Source of the DNA: Anderseniella sp. Alg231-50
Lineage (GTDB): Bacteria; Pseudomonadota; Alphaproteobacteria; Rhizobiales; Aestuariivirgaceae
DNA length: 64,000 bases
Direction of reading: 5' to 3'
Assembly (NCBI RefSeq): GCF_900149695.1
Contig: NZ_LT703004.1
Location: 372,001-436,000 of the forward strand
Positions 33,563-42,805 of this stretch are shown in pieces (positions within the stretch are counted from its first letter, which is position 1; every line of letters begins with the position of its first letter). The translations under genes and the position numbers were made by a program. The notes beneath the pieces were generated by a model that had not been told where the DNA came from, searched no databases, and was given only the letters and a program-made list of their open reading frames with translations.

Positions 33563-34402
33563 CTAATGAAGGATCTGGCTCAGGAACAGCTTGGTGCGGT
33601 CTGACTTCGGGCTGGTGAAGAAGGCTTCAGGTTCGTTCTGTTCAACGATCTGCCCCTCGTCCATGAAGATCACCCGGTCGGCAACCTGACGTGCAAAGCC
33701 CATTTCGTGGGTCACGCACAGCATGGTCATGCCGGTCTCCGCCAGGTCCACCATCACTTCGAGCACTTCCTTGATCATTTCAGGATCGAGTGCAGATGTC
33801 GGCTCATCGAACAGCATGATACGAGGGTTCATGCACAGCGAGCGCGCAATGGCCACACGCTGCTGCTGGCCACCTGACAACTGGCCAGGATACTTGTTGG
33901 CCTGCTCGGGAATCTTCACCTTCTCCAGGAAACCCATCGCGATTTCCTCGGCTTCCTTCTTCGGCATCTTGCGCACCCAGATCGGGGCAAGAGTGCAGTT
34001 TTCCAGAATGGTGAGATGCGGGAACAGGTTGAAGTGCTGGAAGACCATGCCGACTTCACGGCGGATTTCGTCGATCTTCTTCAGGTCATCGGTCAGCTCT
34101 ATGCCATCCACGATGATCTGTCCCTTCTGGTGTTCTTCCAGCCGGTTGATGCAACGGATCAGCGTTGACTTGCCGGATCCGGACGGCCCGCAGATGACGA
34201 TGCGCTCGCCGCGGTAAACCGTGAGATCAATGTCTCTCAGCACATGGAAGTCGCCATACCACTTGTTCATGCTCGATATCTGGATCGCAACATCGTCCAT
34301 ACTGATATGGCCGTCATTTGCCTGCGCAGCCTTTGTTGCCGAAGATGCTGTCGTCTTGCTCGCCGCTTTTTTTGCAGGCGCTTTTTTGGTTGCCTTAGCC
34401 AT
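33563..34402 (-). CDS. aapP: General L-amino acid ABC transporter, ATP-binding protein, with Lys/Ala-rich N-terminus
   Basis: ATPase of the Aap importer, 279 residues. Walker A is GPSGSGKST, signature LSGGQQQR, Walker B ILFDEP with following [10 protein letters not shown], and the His switch [12 protein letters not shown] (key part VTHEMG). The core begins about residue 34 ([16 protein letters not shown]). The first 30 residues, [16 protein letters not shown] and an Ala/Ser/Thr continuation, are an extra basic tail not usual for the family, similar in style to the tail on AprA. It is the last gene of aapJQMP; the upstream gene ends 27 bases away. Confidence 0.92.
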   Translation of the reverse strand: MAKATKKAPAKKAASKTTASSATKAAQANDGHISMDDVAIQISSMNKWYGDFHVLRDIDLTVYRGERIVICGPSGSGKSTLIRCINRLEEHQKGQIIVDGIELTDDLKKIDEIRREVGMVFQHFNLFPHLTILENCTLAPIWVRKMPKKEAEEIAMGFLEKVKIPEQANKYPGQLSGGQQQRVAIARSLCMNPRIMLFDEPTSALDPEMIKEVLEVMVDLAETGMTMLCVTHEMGFARQVADRVIFMDEGQIVEQNEPEAFFTSPKSDRTKLFLSQILH

Positions 34403-34429
34403 GGTCGGTTTCCCTAGTCCTTGATCGGT

Positions 34430-35749
34430 TTAATTTTTGTGTCCGGTGTCGAGCTGGCGTTCCATGAACATGGAATAGCGCGACATGCCGAAGCAGAATA
34501 TCCAGAACACTGCGGCGGCAAAGAAGAAGCCGGTCGAGTGGGTTTGTGGAGCCACCCACTTTTGGTCGGTATTGGCGGCCTGGACGATGAGAAGCAGATC
34601 GTACAATCCGATGATGCCAACCAGCACGGTGTCCTTGAACAAGCCTATAAAAGTATTGACGATGCCGGGAATGACCAGCTTCAACGCTTGTGGCAGCGTG
34701 ATCAGGCCCATGTTCTGCCAATAGGTCAGACCAAGCGCCTGTGCTGCTTCCGTCTGACCCTTTGGAATGGCTTGCAGACCACCGCGCACCACTTCGGCCA
34801 TATAGGCTGACGAGAACAGTGCGACACCGATGAGCGCGCGCAGCAGCTTGTCGAAACTGGTGCCCGGCGGCAGGAACAGTGGCAGTACGACGGATGCCAT
34901 GAACAATACGGTGATCAGAGGTACACCGCGCCAGAGTTCGATAAACGCCACTGAAAACAGTTTCACCACCGGCATGCTCGATTGCCGCCCCAGCGCCAGC
35001 AAGACGCCTATCGGCAGAGACGCCACAATGCCGGTGATGGCGACGACCAGTGTCAGCAGCAGACCGCCCCATTTGGAGGTCTCGACATACGGCAGTCCAA
35101 AGTCGATCGACATGATAATCAGCAGCAGGGCGACACCACCTGCAATCGCGGCAGACGCGACCAGCGCATGACCTGGCTGAATGATCTTGGCGACAAATCC
35201 CAACAAAAGGATCGGGATGACGACTGCAGCGACAAAGGCGCCAACGGTCAGCCAGGTTGACATGTCGATATTGAAATTACCGCCGGTCAGCATAATCAAT
35301 GTCAGGATGGGATAGATACCCAGCAGGAAAATGCCATTGATCCGCTTGTAAGGCAGTGACGGCATCATCATCGGCACCAGAGCCAATATGCCTATGATGC
35401 CAACAACGTCCACACGCCAGCGTTCGGTGAACGGGTAGAACCCGTACATCCATTGACCAAACTTGGCTCGTGCCATTGCCCAGCAAGCGCCGTGCGCGCC
35501 ATCGCCAATGCAGGCTGACCGGTCTTCACCGCTCCATACCGCCTTGAAAACAGCCCAGTCGAGCGTAATCCAGATCACGTACAGCAGCAGCGCCCCGAAT
35601 ATGAGAGACATCACTGAATTTATCGGTGTCGGAAACAGGTTTTCCCGCATCCAGCCGATCGGTCCGCTGGCAGACATCGGTGCCGGCATGGCAGGCGCCT
35701 GTTCTGTGCGCACATAAGCTAGGTTTCTTTGAGAATGAATGTCTGACAT
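34430..35749 (-). CDS. aapM: General L-amino acid ABC transporter permease AapM
   Basis: Inner-membrane permease, 439 residues, of the HisMQ/GltK type with an N-terminal extension of several helices typical of AapM. The core permease domain occupies the C-terminal half: GVLLALGRQSSMPVVKLFSVAFIELWRGVPLITVLF (key part FIELWRGVPLI), and the EAA-like loop AQALGLTYWQNMGLITLPQALKLVIPG (key part EAAQALGLTYWQ). Together with AapQ it forms the channel. It lies four bases from the AapQ stop. Confidence 0.93.
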   Translation of the reverse strand: MSDIHSQRNLAYVRTEQAPAMPAPMSASGPIGWMRENLFPTPINSVMSLIFGALLLYVIWITLDWAVFKAVWSGEDRSACIGDGAHGACWAMARAKFGQWMYGFYPFTERWRVDVVGIIGILALVPMMMPSLPYKRINGIFLLGIYPILTLIMLTGGNFNIDMSTWLTVGAFVAAVVIPILLLGFVAKIIQPGHALVASAAIAGGVALLLIIMSIDFGLPYVETSKWGGLLLTLVVAITGIVASLPIGVLLALGRQSSMPVVKLFSVAFIELWRGVPLITVLFMASVVLPLFLPPGTSFDKLLRALIGVALFSSAYMAEVVRGGLQAIPKGQTEAAQALGLTYWQNMGLITLPQALKLVIPGIVNTFIGLFKDTVLVGIIGLYDLLLIVQAANTDQKWVAPQTHSTGFFFAAAVFWIFCFGMSRYSMFMERQLDTGHKN

Positions 35750-35753
35750 GTGC

Positions 35754-36938
35754 TTATCTCTCCACCAGCTTCATTCGTGAATTGAACCAGTTCATAAAGG
35801 CCGACGTGAGCAGCGAAATGGTCAGGTAGACCGCCATCCAGATAGCGATGATTTCCACCGCCTGTCCGGACTGGTTCATCACGGTACCGCCGGCTGCCAC
35901 CAGTTCAGGGAAGCCGATTGCAACCGCCAGAGACGAGTTCTTGGTCAGGTTCAGATACTGGCTGGCCAGTGGCGGAATAATCACCCGCATGGCTTGCGGA
36001 ATAACAACCAGACGCAATGCCGGGTTAGGTCTCAATCCGAGTGCATAAGATGCTTCGGTCTGGCCCTTGTTTACCGCCAGGATGCCGGAGCGAACGATCT
36101 CCGCAATGAACGCGGCTGTATAGGCCGACAAGGCAAAATACAGCGCGGCAAACTCCGGTACGAGGCCGACACCGCCGCGCAGATTGAATTTGCCCTGCTC
36201 GGGAAATTCAAACTCAACCGGAGAACCCATGGCAAAATAAGTCAGCAACGGCAATCCGAACAAAAGGCCAAGAGAAGTGAGGAAAACCGGGAATTGTTCA
36301 CCGGTTGCTTCCTGGCGTTTGTGAGCCCACTTCTTCACCACCACAATGCCGATAATGGCTGCAATCACCGCAACCGCGATCATCCACGCCCCGTCTCCCC
36401 AAATGAATTTCGGAATAGTAATGCCGCGATTGGACAAGTAGATGGTATCTGCGATGGACCAGGCATTTCTCGGGCTGGGCAACGCGGCCAGCACCACCTT
36501 GTACCAGATGAACATCTGTACCAGCAGCGGAACGTTGCGCATGACCTCGATATAGATTTCAGCAACTTTGGCGACCAGCCAGTTCTTTGACAGGCGCATA
36601 ACGCCGGCAAAGAAACCGATTATCGTCGCTGTGATGATCCCGCAAAAAGCCACCAGAATGGTATTGAGAACACCAACTGTGATCGCCCGGCCATAAGTTG
36701 AGGATTCCGAATACGGGATCAGGGTAAACGACAGATCAAAACCCGCTGTCGTATTGAGGAAGCCCCAGCCGGATGCGATATTTGCCCGCTCCAGATTGGC
36801 CAGCGTGTTCTGAACCATCTGCCAAGCGAAGAAGATAACGACTGCGATCAATATCGCCTGAACCCCGATCGATCGGACTTTTGGATCGTTGAAAAATGCG
36901 ACTTTTGGTGGGCCGTCGACGCCCGTGCTTACACTCAT
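35754..36938 (-). CDS. aapQ: General L-amino acid ABC transporter permease AapQ
   Basis: Partner permease, 394 residues. Landmarks are EIYIEVMRNVPLLVQMFIWY and the EAA loop TEASYALGLRPNPALRLVVIPQAMRVIIPP (key parts EASYALGLRP and IPQAMRVIIPP). The start MSVSTGVDGPP at 36938 has AAGG eight bases upstream; the frame open to 36980 is less likely. The spacer to aapJ (37202) carries a hairpin that may reduce readthrough from the binding-protein gene. Confidence 0.92.
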   Translation of the reverse strand: MSVSTGVDGPPKVAFFNDPKVRSIGVQAILIAVVIFFAWQMVQNTLANLERANIASGWGFLNTTAGFDLSFTLIPYSESSTYGRAITVGVLNTILVAFCGIITATIIGFFAGVMRLSKNWLVAKVAEIYIEVMRNVPLLVQMFIWYKVVLAALPSPRNAWSIADTIYLSNRGITIPKFIWGDGAWMIAVAVIAAIIGIVVVKKWAHKRQEATGEQFPVFLTSLGLLFGLPLLTYFAMGSPVEFEFPEQGKFNLRGGVGLVPEFAALYFALSAYTAAFIAEIVRSGILAVNKGQTEASYALGLRPNPALRLVVIPQAMRVIIPPLASQYLNLTKNSSLAVAIGFPELVAAGGTVMNQSGQAVEIIAIWMAVYLTISLLTSAFMNWFNSRMKLVER

Positions 36939-37144
36939 GCTGCTGCCTTCACCCTGCTGAGCCGAGCCGAGGAACGCCAAAATTGCGTAGCCTTCAGATC
37001 ATTGCCCCATTTCCTCCCCGCAAACACGATAGCCTGTAGCGTGCGCGGGCCCTCACCCTTCGTTCCCGTCGCCCGGTCTTGCGCCGGGTCGTTCCACCAC
37101 AGGAACATTCAATTCTCAAATCTCAGTATAAAAGTAATAAATGC

Positions 37145-37185
37145 TGCCCGGCAAGCTGCGCATCACAAACGCAAGATGCCGGACA
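37145..37185 (-). terminator. Attenuating hairpin between aapJ and aapQ
   Basis: On the minus strand TGTCCGGCA (from 37185-37177) pairs with TGCCGGGCA (37153-37145), nine pairs including one G-T, followed by a T-rich stretch (ATTTATTACTTTTA). It starts about 16 bases past the aapJ stop. Hairpins here are typical for binding-protein genes that need higher expression than the permeases. Confidence 0.6.
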
Positions 37186-37201
37186 GTTTCAAATGTCGTT
37201 G

Positions 37202-38224
37202 TTAGCGAACAGGCGGTGCATACTGGATGCCGCCCTTGCTCCACAGCGCATTTACGCCGCGGCTGATCTTCAGGTTGGTGTCAGGACCAACATTGCGATC
37301 AAACATTTCGCCATAGTTGCCAACAGCCTTGATCGCATTGGCAGCCCAGTTGTTCTCAAGACCGATGGCCTTGCCGAAGTCGCCTTCAACACCCAGCAGA
37401 CGGCGGATGCCCGGGTCTGTCGAGTTAGCCATCATGTCACCTGCGTTCGCAGCAGTAACACCGGCTTCTTCAGCGTTGAGCAGTGCGAAGTAAGTCCACT
37501 TCACAACGTTGAACCAGGCATCGTCGCCCTGACGGACAACCGGGCCCAGAGGCTCTTTGGAAATGATTTCGGGAAGAACCACGTTTTCGTCAGGATTCTT
37601 CAGCTTGAGGCGCTCTGCATACAGGCCGGACTGGTCAGTCGTGAACACGTCGCAACGACCGGAATCGTATGCAGCGATAACTTCATCAGCCTTTTCGAAT
37701 GCAACAACTTCATACTTCATGTTGTTGGCACGGAAATAGTCAGCCAGGTTGAGTTCGGTGGTTGTGCCGGTCTGCGTGCAAACCGATGCGCCATCGAGCT
37801 TCAGTGCGCTGTCGACACCAAGGGACTTCTTAACCATGAAGCCCTGGCCATCGTAGTAGGTCACACCAGCGAACACGAGACCAAGTGAGGTATCACGACC
37901 CATGGTCCAGGTAGTGTTGCGCGACAGGATGTCGATTTCACCAGACTGCAGAGCTGTAAAACGCTCCTTGGCTGACAGCGGTGTAAACTTCACCTTCTGA
38001 CCATCACCGAAAACCGCACCGGCAACTGCGCGGCAGAAATCGACATCGAGACCGGTCCAGTTGTTCTTGTCATCCGGGTTCGAGAAGCCGATCAGGCCCT
38101 GGCTCACACCACACTGAATGTGTCCCTTGGATTTGACGTCATCGAGGGTGCCTGCTGAAGCAGCTGAAATGCCGGCAAGCGATACAGCTGTACCGAGAGC
38201 AAGCGAAAGCAACGTACGTTTCAT
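37202..38224 (-). CDS. aapJ: General L-amino acid ABC transporter periplasmic binding protein
   Basis: A 340-residue periplasmic binding protein. The signal peptide is the first about 24 residues (LSLALGTAVSLAGISAASAG). The mature part begins TLDDVKSKGHIQCGVSQG, with VDFCRAVAGAVFGDG, ALQSGEIDILSRNTTWTMGRD (key part ILSRNTTWTMGRD) and QSGLYAERLKL, the class-3 amino-acid-binding pattern of AapJ/BztA. The gene is first in the operon; AAAGGAAAT precedes the ATG and a small perfect hairpin (38260-38276) lies in its leader. Confidence 0.94.
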   Translation of the reverse strand: MKRTLLSLALGTAVSLAGISAASAGTLDDVKSKGHIQCGVSQGLIGFSNPDDKNNWTGLDVDFCRAVAGAVFGDGQKVKFTPLSAKERFTALQSGEIDILSRNTTWTMGRDTSLGLVFAGVTYYDGQGFMVKKSLGVDSALKLDGASVCTQTGTTTELNLADYFRANNMKYEVVAFEKADEVIAAYDSGRCDVFTTDQSGLYAERLKLKNPDENVVLPEIISKEPLGPVVRQGDDAWFNVVKWTYFALLNAEEAGVTAANAGDMMANSTDPGIRRLLGVEGDFGKAIGLENNWAANAIKAVGNYGEMFDRNVGPDTNLKISRGVNALWSKGGIQYAPPVR

Positions 38225-38259
38225 TTGTATTTCCTTTGATCATTTGAGATTGGGCCATT

Positions 38260-38276
38260 GCTCCTGCAACAGGAGC
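38260..38276 (-). promoter_or_regulatory. Leader hairpin upstream of aapJ
   Basis: GCTCCTG (38260-38266) and CAGGAGC (38270-38276) form a 7-bp perfect stem with loop CAA, about 36 bases before the aapJ start. It lies in the 290-base divergent spacer with metC. It may be a leader structure or an operator; nothing else in this spacer is convincing. Confidence 0.35.
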
Positions 38277-38514
38277 GAATAGGCAACTCGGCAATCTGTT
38301 TTACCTGCCGTGTTACTTGGTTCCGGTTCAGCAATAGCCACCGTCCATGAGTATTTCAATTTTTACTCCCTGAGTACGCGCCTATTAAGCGCGCACGGAG
38401 AGTATCCTGCCCAAATTCCAACCATCGTCAAGCTGTTCAACAAAAAAATTCTTCTCAAAGCTGACAGAAACGGTAAACAAGGCTGATCCATTTCAGCCTG
38501 TGAAAGTCCATCCC

Positions 38515-39690
38515 ATGAAAAGCCCCAAGGGTGCTCCGCACCAACCTGCAACCGATCTTGTTACTGCAGGCAGGCAGTATTCCGAGCATGGCATTGTCAG
38601 TCCCGGTGTCTACCATGCATCCACAATCCTGTATCCAAACACCGATGCACTGCGCGCGCAAAATCAGCCCTACACCTACGGGCGCAAGGGAACCCCTACG
38701 TCACGGGCGCTGGAAGAAACCATCGCCCAGCTCGAAGGAGGTCACGCCTGCAGGCTGACCCCGTCCGGCCTGGCCGCGGTATCCGCCGTCATGATGGCGT
38801 TCCTGAACAGCGGCGATCATGTGCTTGTAACCGACAGCGCCTATCGGCCTACCCGCAACCTGTGCAACGGCCTGCTCCAGCGCATGGGAATAGAAACAAC
38901 GTTTTATGATCCTTTGATCGGGGCCGGCATTTCCGACCTGATGCAACCCAATACCAGGCTTGTGATGACCGAATGCCCGGGTTCGCAGACATTTGAGATG
39001 CAGGACATTCCCGCAATCGTCAAAGCGGCACATGCTCATGACGCCCTTGTAGCGATCGACAACACCTGGTCCGGCGGACATTATTTCAAGGCGTTTGAGC
39101 ACGGTTGCGACATCTCTTTCCAGGCGGCCACCAAATACCTTGTCGGCCATTCCGACTGCATGATGGGGTGTATCACTGTCGCAGAGGAGCATTGGGAGCG
39201 GTTCAAGGACGCCTATGAGCAGATGGGACTGTGTGCCGGGCCGGACGACATGTACCTGACGCTGCGAGGTATCCGTACTCTGGATGTGCGCCTGGAACGC
39301 CACATGAAGTCAGCCCTTGATATTGCCGAATGGCTGGACGGGCGCGACGAGGTGGCGGAGGTTCTGCATCCCGGTCTTCCAGGCGCAGCGGGTCATGATA
39401 TCTGGAAACGTGACTTCAAAGGCGCATCGGGCCTGTTCGGTTTTGTGCTGAAAACCCGCAACCAGCAGGCTGTTGACGCGTTCCTCAATACGCTGACCTT
39501 GTACGGCATGGGATATTCATGGGGAGGGTTTGAGAGCCTTGTAATTCCATGTGATGTCACCAGCTATAGGACAGCTACAACTTGGGATCGTGAAGGCCAT
39601 CTGCTGCGCCTGCACATCGGGCTTGAGGACGTCAGGGACCTGAAGGAAGACCTGGAGAACGGTTTCAAGGCGATGGCAGCACTGGTCTGA
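38515..39690 (+). CDS. metC: Cystathionine beta-lyase (PLP enzyme)
   Basis: A Cys/Met metabolism PLP-dependent enzyme of about 391 residues; it splits cystathionine to homocysteine, pyruvate and ammonia. Landmarks are YTYGRKGTPTSRALEETIAQLEGG (key part YGRKGTPTS), TPSGLAAVSAVMMAFLNSGDH, the PLP aspartate in ALVAIDNTWSGG and the Schiff-base lysine in ISFQAATKYLVGHSD. The last motif reads WGGFESL near the C-terminus. The start MKSPKGAP was chosen; a GTG 15 bases upstream is possible. It is the first of a plus-strand run with creA-like and quinone reductase genes. Confidence 0.87.
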   Translation: MKSPKGAPHQPATDLVTAGRQYSEHGIVSPGVYHASTILYPNTDALRAQNQPYTYGRKGTPTSRALEETIAQLEGGHACRLTPSGLAAVSAVMMAFLNSGDHVLVTDSAYRPTRNLCNGLLQRMGIETTFYDPLIGAGISDLMQPNTRLVMTECPGSQTFEMQDIPAIVKAAHAHDALVAIDNTWSGGHYFKAFEHGCDISFQAATKYLVGHSDCMMGCITVAEEHWERFKDAYEQMGLCAGPDDMYLTLRGIRTLDVRLERHMKSALDIAEWLDGRDEVAEVLHPGLPGAAGHDIWKRDFKGASGLFGFVLKTRNQQAVDAFLNTLTLYGMGYSWGGFESLVIPCDVTSYRTATTWDREGHLLRLHIGLEDVRDLKEDLENGFKAMAALV

Positions 39691-39717
39691 CCGGCACCCG
39701 ATTTAACGGAGTTACCC

Positions 39718-40248
39718 ATGACCTTTTGCAAATCCCTCATGGCCGCAGGCATTTCGGCCATGTTGCTGATCACCGCCGCCATCAGTCCGGCAATCGCGGC
39801 CGATGACGATCCGGAGCTGATCTTCAAGAAATCCACTGTGTTCCGGTTGCTCTCACCCAACGCCAAACTGTCCGTCTATGCGCTGGATGATCCGATCATC
39901 GAAGGCGTTGCCTGTCACTTCACCTTGCCGGAAATCGGTGGCTGGAAGGGCTGGGCGGGGTTTGCCGAGGAGCGCTCGGAGGTATCGCTGGCCTGCCGGC
40001 AGGTTGGTCCGGTGAGCTTCAAGGCGAAATTTGAGCAGGGTGATGAGATGTACAAGCAGCGCCGGTCACTGTTCTTCAAGAAACTGCAGATCGTGCGCGG
40101 CTGTGATCCCGAGCGCAACACGCTGGTCTATCTTGTCTATTCGGACCGCATCATTGAGGGCAGCCCGCAAAACTCCACGTCCACCGTGCCAATCATGCCG
40201 TGGGGCAATTCACCGGCTCCGAAGTGTGGTGAGTACATGGAAAAGTGA
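39718..40248 (+). CDS. CreA-family exported protein
   Basis: A 176-residue secreted protein with a signal peptide (LLITAAISPAIAADDD, cut after AIA near residue 27). CreA-family features are GKSTVF-like KKSTVFRLL, IYALDDP-like VYALDDPIIEGVACHFT, LACRQVGPV and the C-terminal LVYSDRIIEGSPQNSTSTVPIMPW (key parts YSDRIIEGSP and STVPIMPW). The function is unknown despite the family being widespread. It overlaps the next gene by four bases (GTGA). Confidence 0.87.
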   Translation: MTFCKSLMAAGISAMLLITAAISPAIAADDDPELIFKKSTVFRLLSPNAKLSVYALDDPIIEGVACHFTLPEIGGWKGWAGFAEERSEVSLACRQVGPVSFKAKFEQGDEMYKQRRSLFFKKLQIVRGCDPERNTLVYLVYSDRIIEGSPQNSTSTVPIMPWGNSPAPKCGEYMEK

Positions 40249-41240
40249 ACACCGGCTCTTCCATACGCGCGTGGAGTTACGCAAAAGCCGGTTCGGCCCG
40301 TGATGTTATGCATTTGAAGCGCATGGCAGCGCCTGAACCTGCGGCAGGTGAAGTTCTTGTTGAAACCAAAGTGTCGGCCGTCAACCCGACCGACATAAAA
40401 CGGCGAACCACCGGCCGCGAACTTGGCAGTTTTGGGCAAATCATACCCAATAATGATGGTGCTGGGATTATCGTTGCTGTTGGGGAGGGAGTGCCGTCGG
40501 GGAGAGTTGGTGAGCATGTCTGGCTGTTCGGGGCGCAAGCCGGCAGGCCGCATGGAACGGCAAGCAGCATGCTGGCAGTCCCCTCGCCGCTGGCGGTCGA
40601 GTTACCCAAATCCGCAAGCTTCGCAGACGGCGCCTGCATCGGAGTGCCTGCCGTGACTGCCTGGCACGGTGTGCTGGGAGATGGACCCGTAACTGGCAGA
40701 ACAGTCCTGGTGACTGGTGCCGGCGGGCGCGTCGGGCGCTACGGCGTGCAGATTGCGAAAGCGGCAGGTGCCAGGGTGATTGCCCTGTCACGCCCGGAAA
40801 AGTCCGATGAGCTTGAAAAACTGGGCGCCAGCGCAGTGGTTGACTACACCACGCCTGATCCGGGCAGCAGGCTGCAGGCAGCGGCACCGGACGGCATTGA
40901 CCGGGTCTGTGATGCCACGCTGGCCCTGACACTGGAACACGTCCTGCCGGCACTGAACATGCGTGCGGTTATCGCTGCATACGCATCCGACATGAACCCG
41001 GCCCCTGCCCTGCCGTTCGCGCAGATGCTGTATGCCAATATTGTGCTGACGCCGTTTTCTATCTTCGCGCTAAGCGATGTGCAGCGGGATGCAGCACTGA
41101 CAGGTGTCAGTGAACTGCTCGGTTCAGGCAAACTGCGTCACCATGTCGGCGCCCGGTTTGAGTTTGACCAGATGATCGATGCTCATGAAGCCGTTGAGAC
41201 CGGTCAGGTCGATGGCGCCTGCCTGGTGGCAGTGAGGTAA
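40245..41240 (+). CDS. NADPH:quinone reductase-like medium-chain oxidoreductase
   Basis: A 331-residue zinc-free member of the MDR family. The N-terminal GroES-like domain has VSAVNPTDIKRRT and a NNDGAGIIVAVGEG segment; the Rossmann domain has VLVTGAGGRVGRYGVQIAKAAGARVIAL (key parts VTGAGGRVGRYGVQIAKAAGA is 21 long, so VTGAGGRVGRYGVQ). It reduces quinones or similar enones with NADPH. The GTG start overlaps the stop of the CreA-like gene, which fixes it. Confidence 0.85.
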   Translation: MNTGSSIRAWSYAKAGSARDVMHLKRMAAPEPAAGEVLVETKVSAVNPTDIKRRTTGRELGSFGQIIPNNDGAGIIVAVGEGVPSGRVGEHVWLFGAQAGRPHGTASSMLAVPSPLAVELPKSASFADGACIGVPAVTAWHGVLGDGPVTGRTVLVTGAGGRVGRYGVQIAKAAGARVIALSRPEKSDELEKLGASAVVDYTTPDPGSRLQAAAPDGIDRVCDATLALTLEHVLPALNMRAVIAAYASDMNPAPALPFAQMLYANIVLTPFSIFALSDVQRDAALTGVSELLGSGKLRHHVGARFEFDQMIDAHEAVETGQVDGACLVAVR

Positions 41241-41377
41241 CAAGCACTGTGCTTTGTGCAGTCAAGCCCTGCGCGCACAAGGGTTGCCGACCATCCGGTT
41301 TTGAGTTTTCCTGAAAAGCACGGTGCCTGTGTATCTTGAAACAGGCAACAATGGAACGAAACCGCTCGGGTTGAAAC

Positions 41378-42268
41378 ATGACCAGATCGCAGGCAGGCGC
41401 CTTTGCGCTGGTCGTAACTATAGGGGTTTTGTGGGGTCTCAACTGGCCAGCGGTCAAGTTCATCCTCGGCTCCATCCCGCCATGGACGTTCCGGGCGCTT
41501 GCGTTCACGCTGGGTGCCGTGCTGCTGGCAATCATCGCGCATCGCGGCGGTGAAAGCCTGCGCATTGAAGCCGGAGAACGCGTCCCGCTAGTGATCGCCA
41601 GCCTTCTGACCGTATTCGGCTTCAATGTGTTTACAGCATTCGGCCAGTTGCTGACGGAAACGTCCAAAGCTGCCATCATCGCATTCACTATGCCGATGTG
41701 GGCTGCATTGCTTGCCGTGATGTTCCTGGGAGAGAAATTTGGCCTGAACCGCCTCGCTTCATTGCTCCTGGGCATGGCGGGACTGGCAACACTGCTTGCA
41801 GGTGATGCGAGGCATTTCATTGATCACCCGGCAGGCTTTCTGTTCATGCTGGCGGCAGCCGTATCATGGGCAGCCGGCACTGTGCTGCTGAAGGCGCGGC
41901 ACTGGATAATGGCACCGCTGGCCCGTTCTGCCTGGTTGGTTGGCGCCTCTGCCATTCCCGCCTGGGCAGGTGCACTGCTGTTTGAACAACCATGGTCTCT
42001 CAATTTCCCGGACGGCGCGGTTCTGGCGGTGTTTGCATTTCATGTCATCGGCCCGGTGGCGTTATGCTATGCGGCCTGGGTCAGCCTGGTTTCCCGGCTA
42101 CCTGCATCAACGGCCGCCATCGGCACCCTGCTCATCCCGGTGGTCGGCGTACTGTCATCCAGCCTGCTGCTGGGCGATGTGCTGACACTGGACAAGATCG
42201 TCGCGCTCGGCTTGATTTTGTCCTCGGTTGCCTTGACCTTCATTCACCCGGCGCGATCACAAAAGTGA
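41378..42268 (+). CDS. DMT-superfamily (EamA) transporter
   Basis: A 296-residue membrane protein with about ten hydrophobic helices in two EamA repeats. The first repeat begins GVLWGLNWPAVKFILGSIPPW and includes MPMWAALLAVMFLGEKFGLNRLASLLLGMAGL (key part LGEKFGLNRLAS); the second includes TAAIGTLLIPVVGVLSSSLLLGDVL. The family exports amino acids, nucleosides or drugs; the substrate is not evident. It is followed 38 bases later by the DUF3574 gene. Confidence 0.88.
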   Translation: MTRSQAGAFALVVTIGVLWGLNWPAVKFILGSIPPWTFRALAFTLGAVLLAIIAHRGGESLRIEAGERVPLVIASLLTVFGFNVFTAFGQLLTETSKAAIIAFTMPMWAALLAVMFLGEKFGLNRLASLLLGMAGLATLLAGDARHFIDHPAGFLFMLAAAVSWAAGTVLLKARHWIMAPLARSAWLVGASAIPAWAGALLFEQPWSLNFPDGAVLAVFAFHVIGPVALCYAAWVSLVSRLPASTAAIGTLLIPVVGVLSSSLLLGDVLTLDKIVALGLILSSVALTFIHPARSQK

Positions 42269-42306
42269 TCAGATCGACCCGAACCGGATCAGCAAAGAGG
42301 GAGTTT

Positions 42307-42762
42307 ATGAGACAAATGAAAAGGCTGAGTGTGTTCTGCTGCGTCATCGCTGTGGTGTTGCTCGCGACCCCCGGAAAGATTGTACATGCCCAAGGCAAGC
42401 CGCAGGCAAACTGCCCCTTGTCCAAATTCGAATGGATCGAGACCAAACTGTTTATGGGATTGAGCAGGAGTACAGGTGCTGCGGTTTCCAGGCGCGAGTG
42501 GGACAAATTCGTCACTGACAATTTCGTAGCCGAATTCCCCCAAGGTTTCACGATCATCGAAACGACCGGCTACTGGCAGCATGAAAACACCAAGGCAACC
42601 GTTTATGAGAACGGCAGGCAGGTGGTAATCCTGCACGAGGCGACGCCGGGCAATGAAGCCATGATCAACGAGATCGCGGAAAGATACAGATCCCGGTTTG
42701 ATCAGCAGTCCGTGCTGATATCCAGCAACAGAACAAATGTGCGATTTTGTACGGCACCCTGA
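42307..42762 (+). CDS. DUF3574 secreted protein
   Basis: A 151-residue protein with an N-terminal signal (LSVFCCVIAVVLLATPGKIVHAQ). The mature core KLFMGLSRSTGAAVSRREWDKFVTDNFVAEFPQGFTIIE (key parts LFMGLSRSTGAAVS and FPQGFTIIETTGYW) matches DUF3574, whose members are small exported proteins of unknown role. The start at the ATG of MRQMKRLS was chosen because the upstream in-frame extension overlaps the transporter gene. Confidence 0.75.
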   Translation: MRQMKRLSVFCCVIAVVLLATPGKIVHAQGKPQANCPLSKFEWIETKLFMGLSRSTGAAVSRREWDKFVTDNFVAEFPQGFTIIETTGYWQHENTKATVYENGRQVVILHEATPGNEAMINEIAERYRSRFDQQSVLISSNRTNVRFCTAP

Positions 42763-42805
42763 AACCTGCGATCAGGTGGTAACCTGATCGCAGAAATTAA
42801 CCGAC

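Noticed and set aside
33132-33604. Repetitive open frames in several phases across the 33-kb repeats, giving proteins with identical 32-residue repeats.
   Set aside because: They arise because the 96-bp period is divisible by three and the units lack stops. The units are strings of palindromes, and the same sequence lies in a spacer elsewhere.
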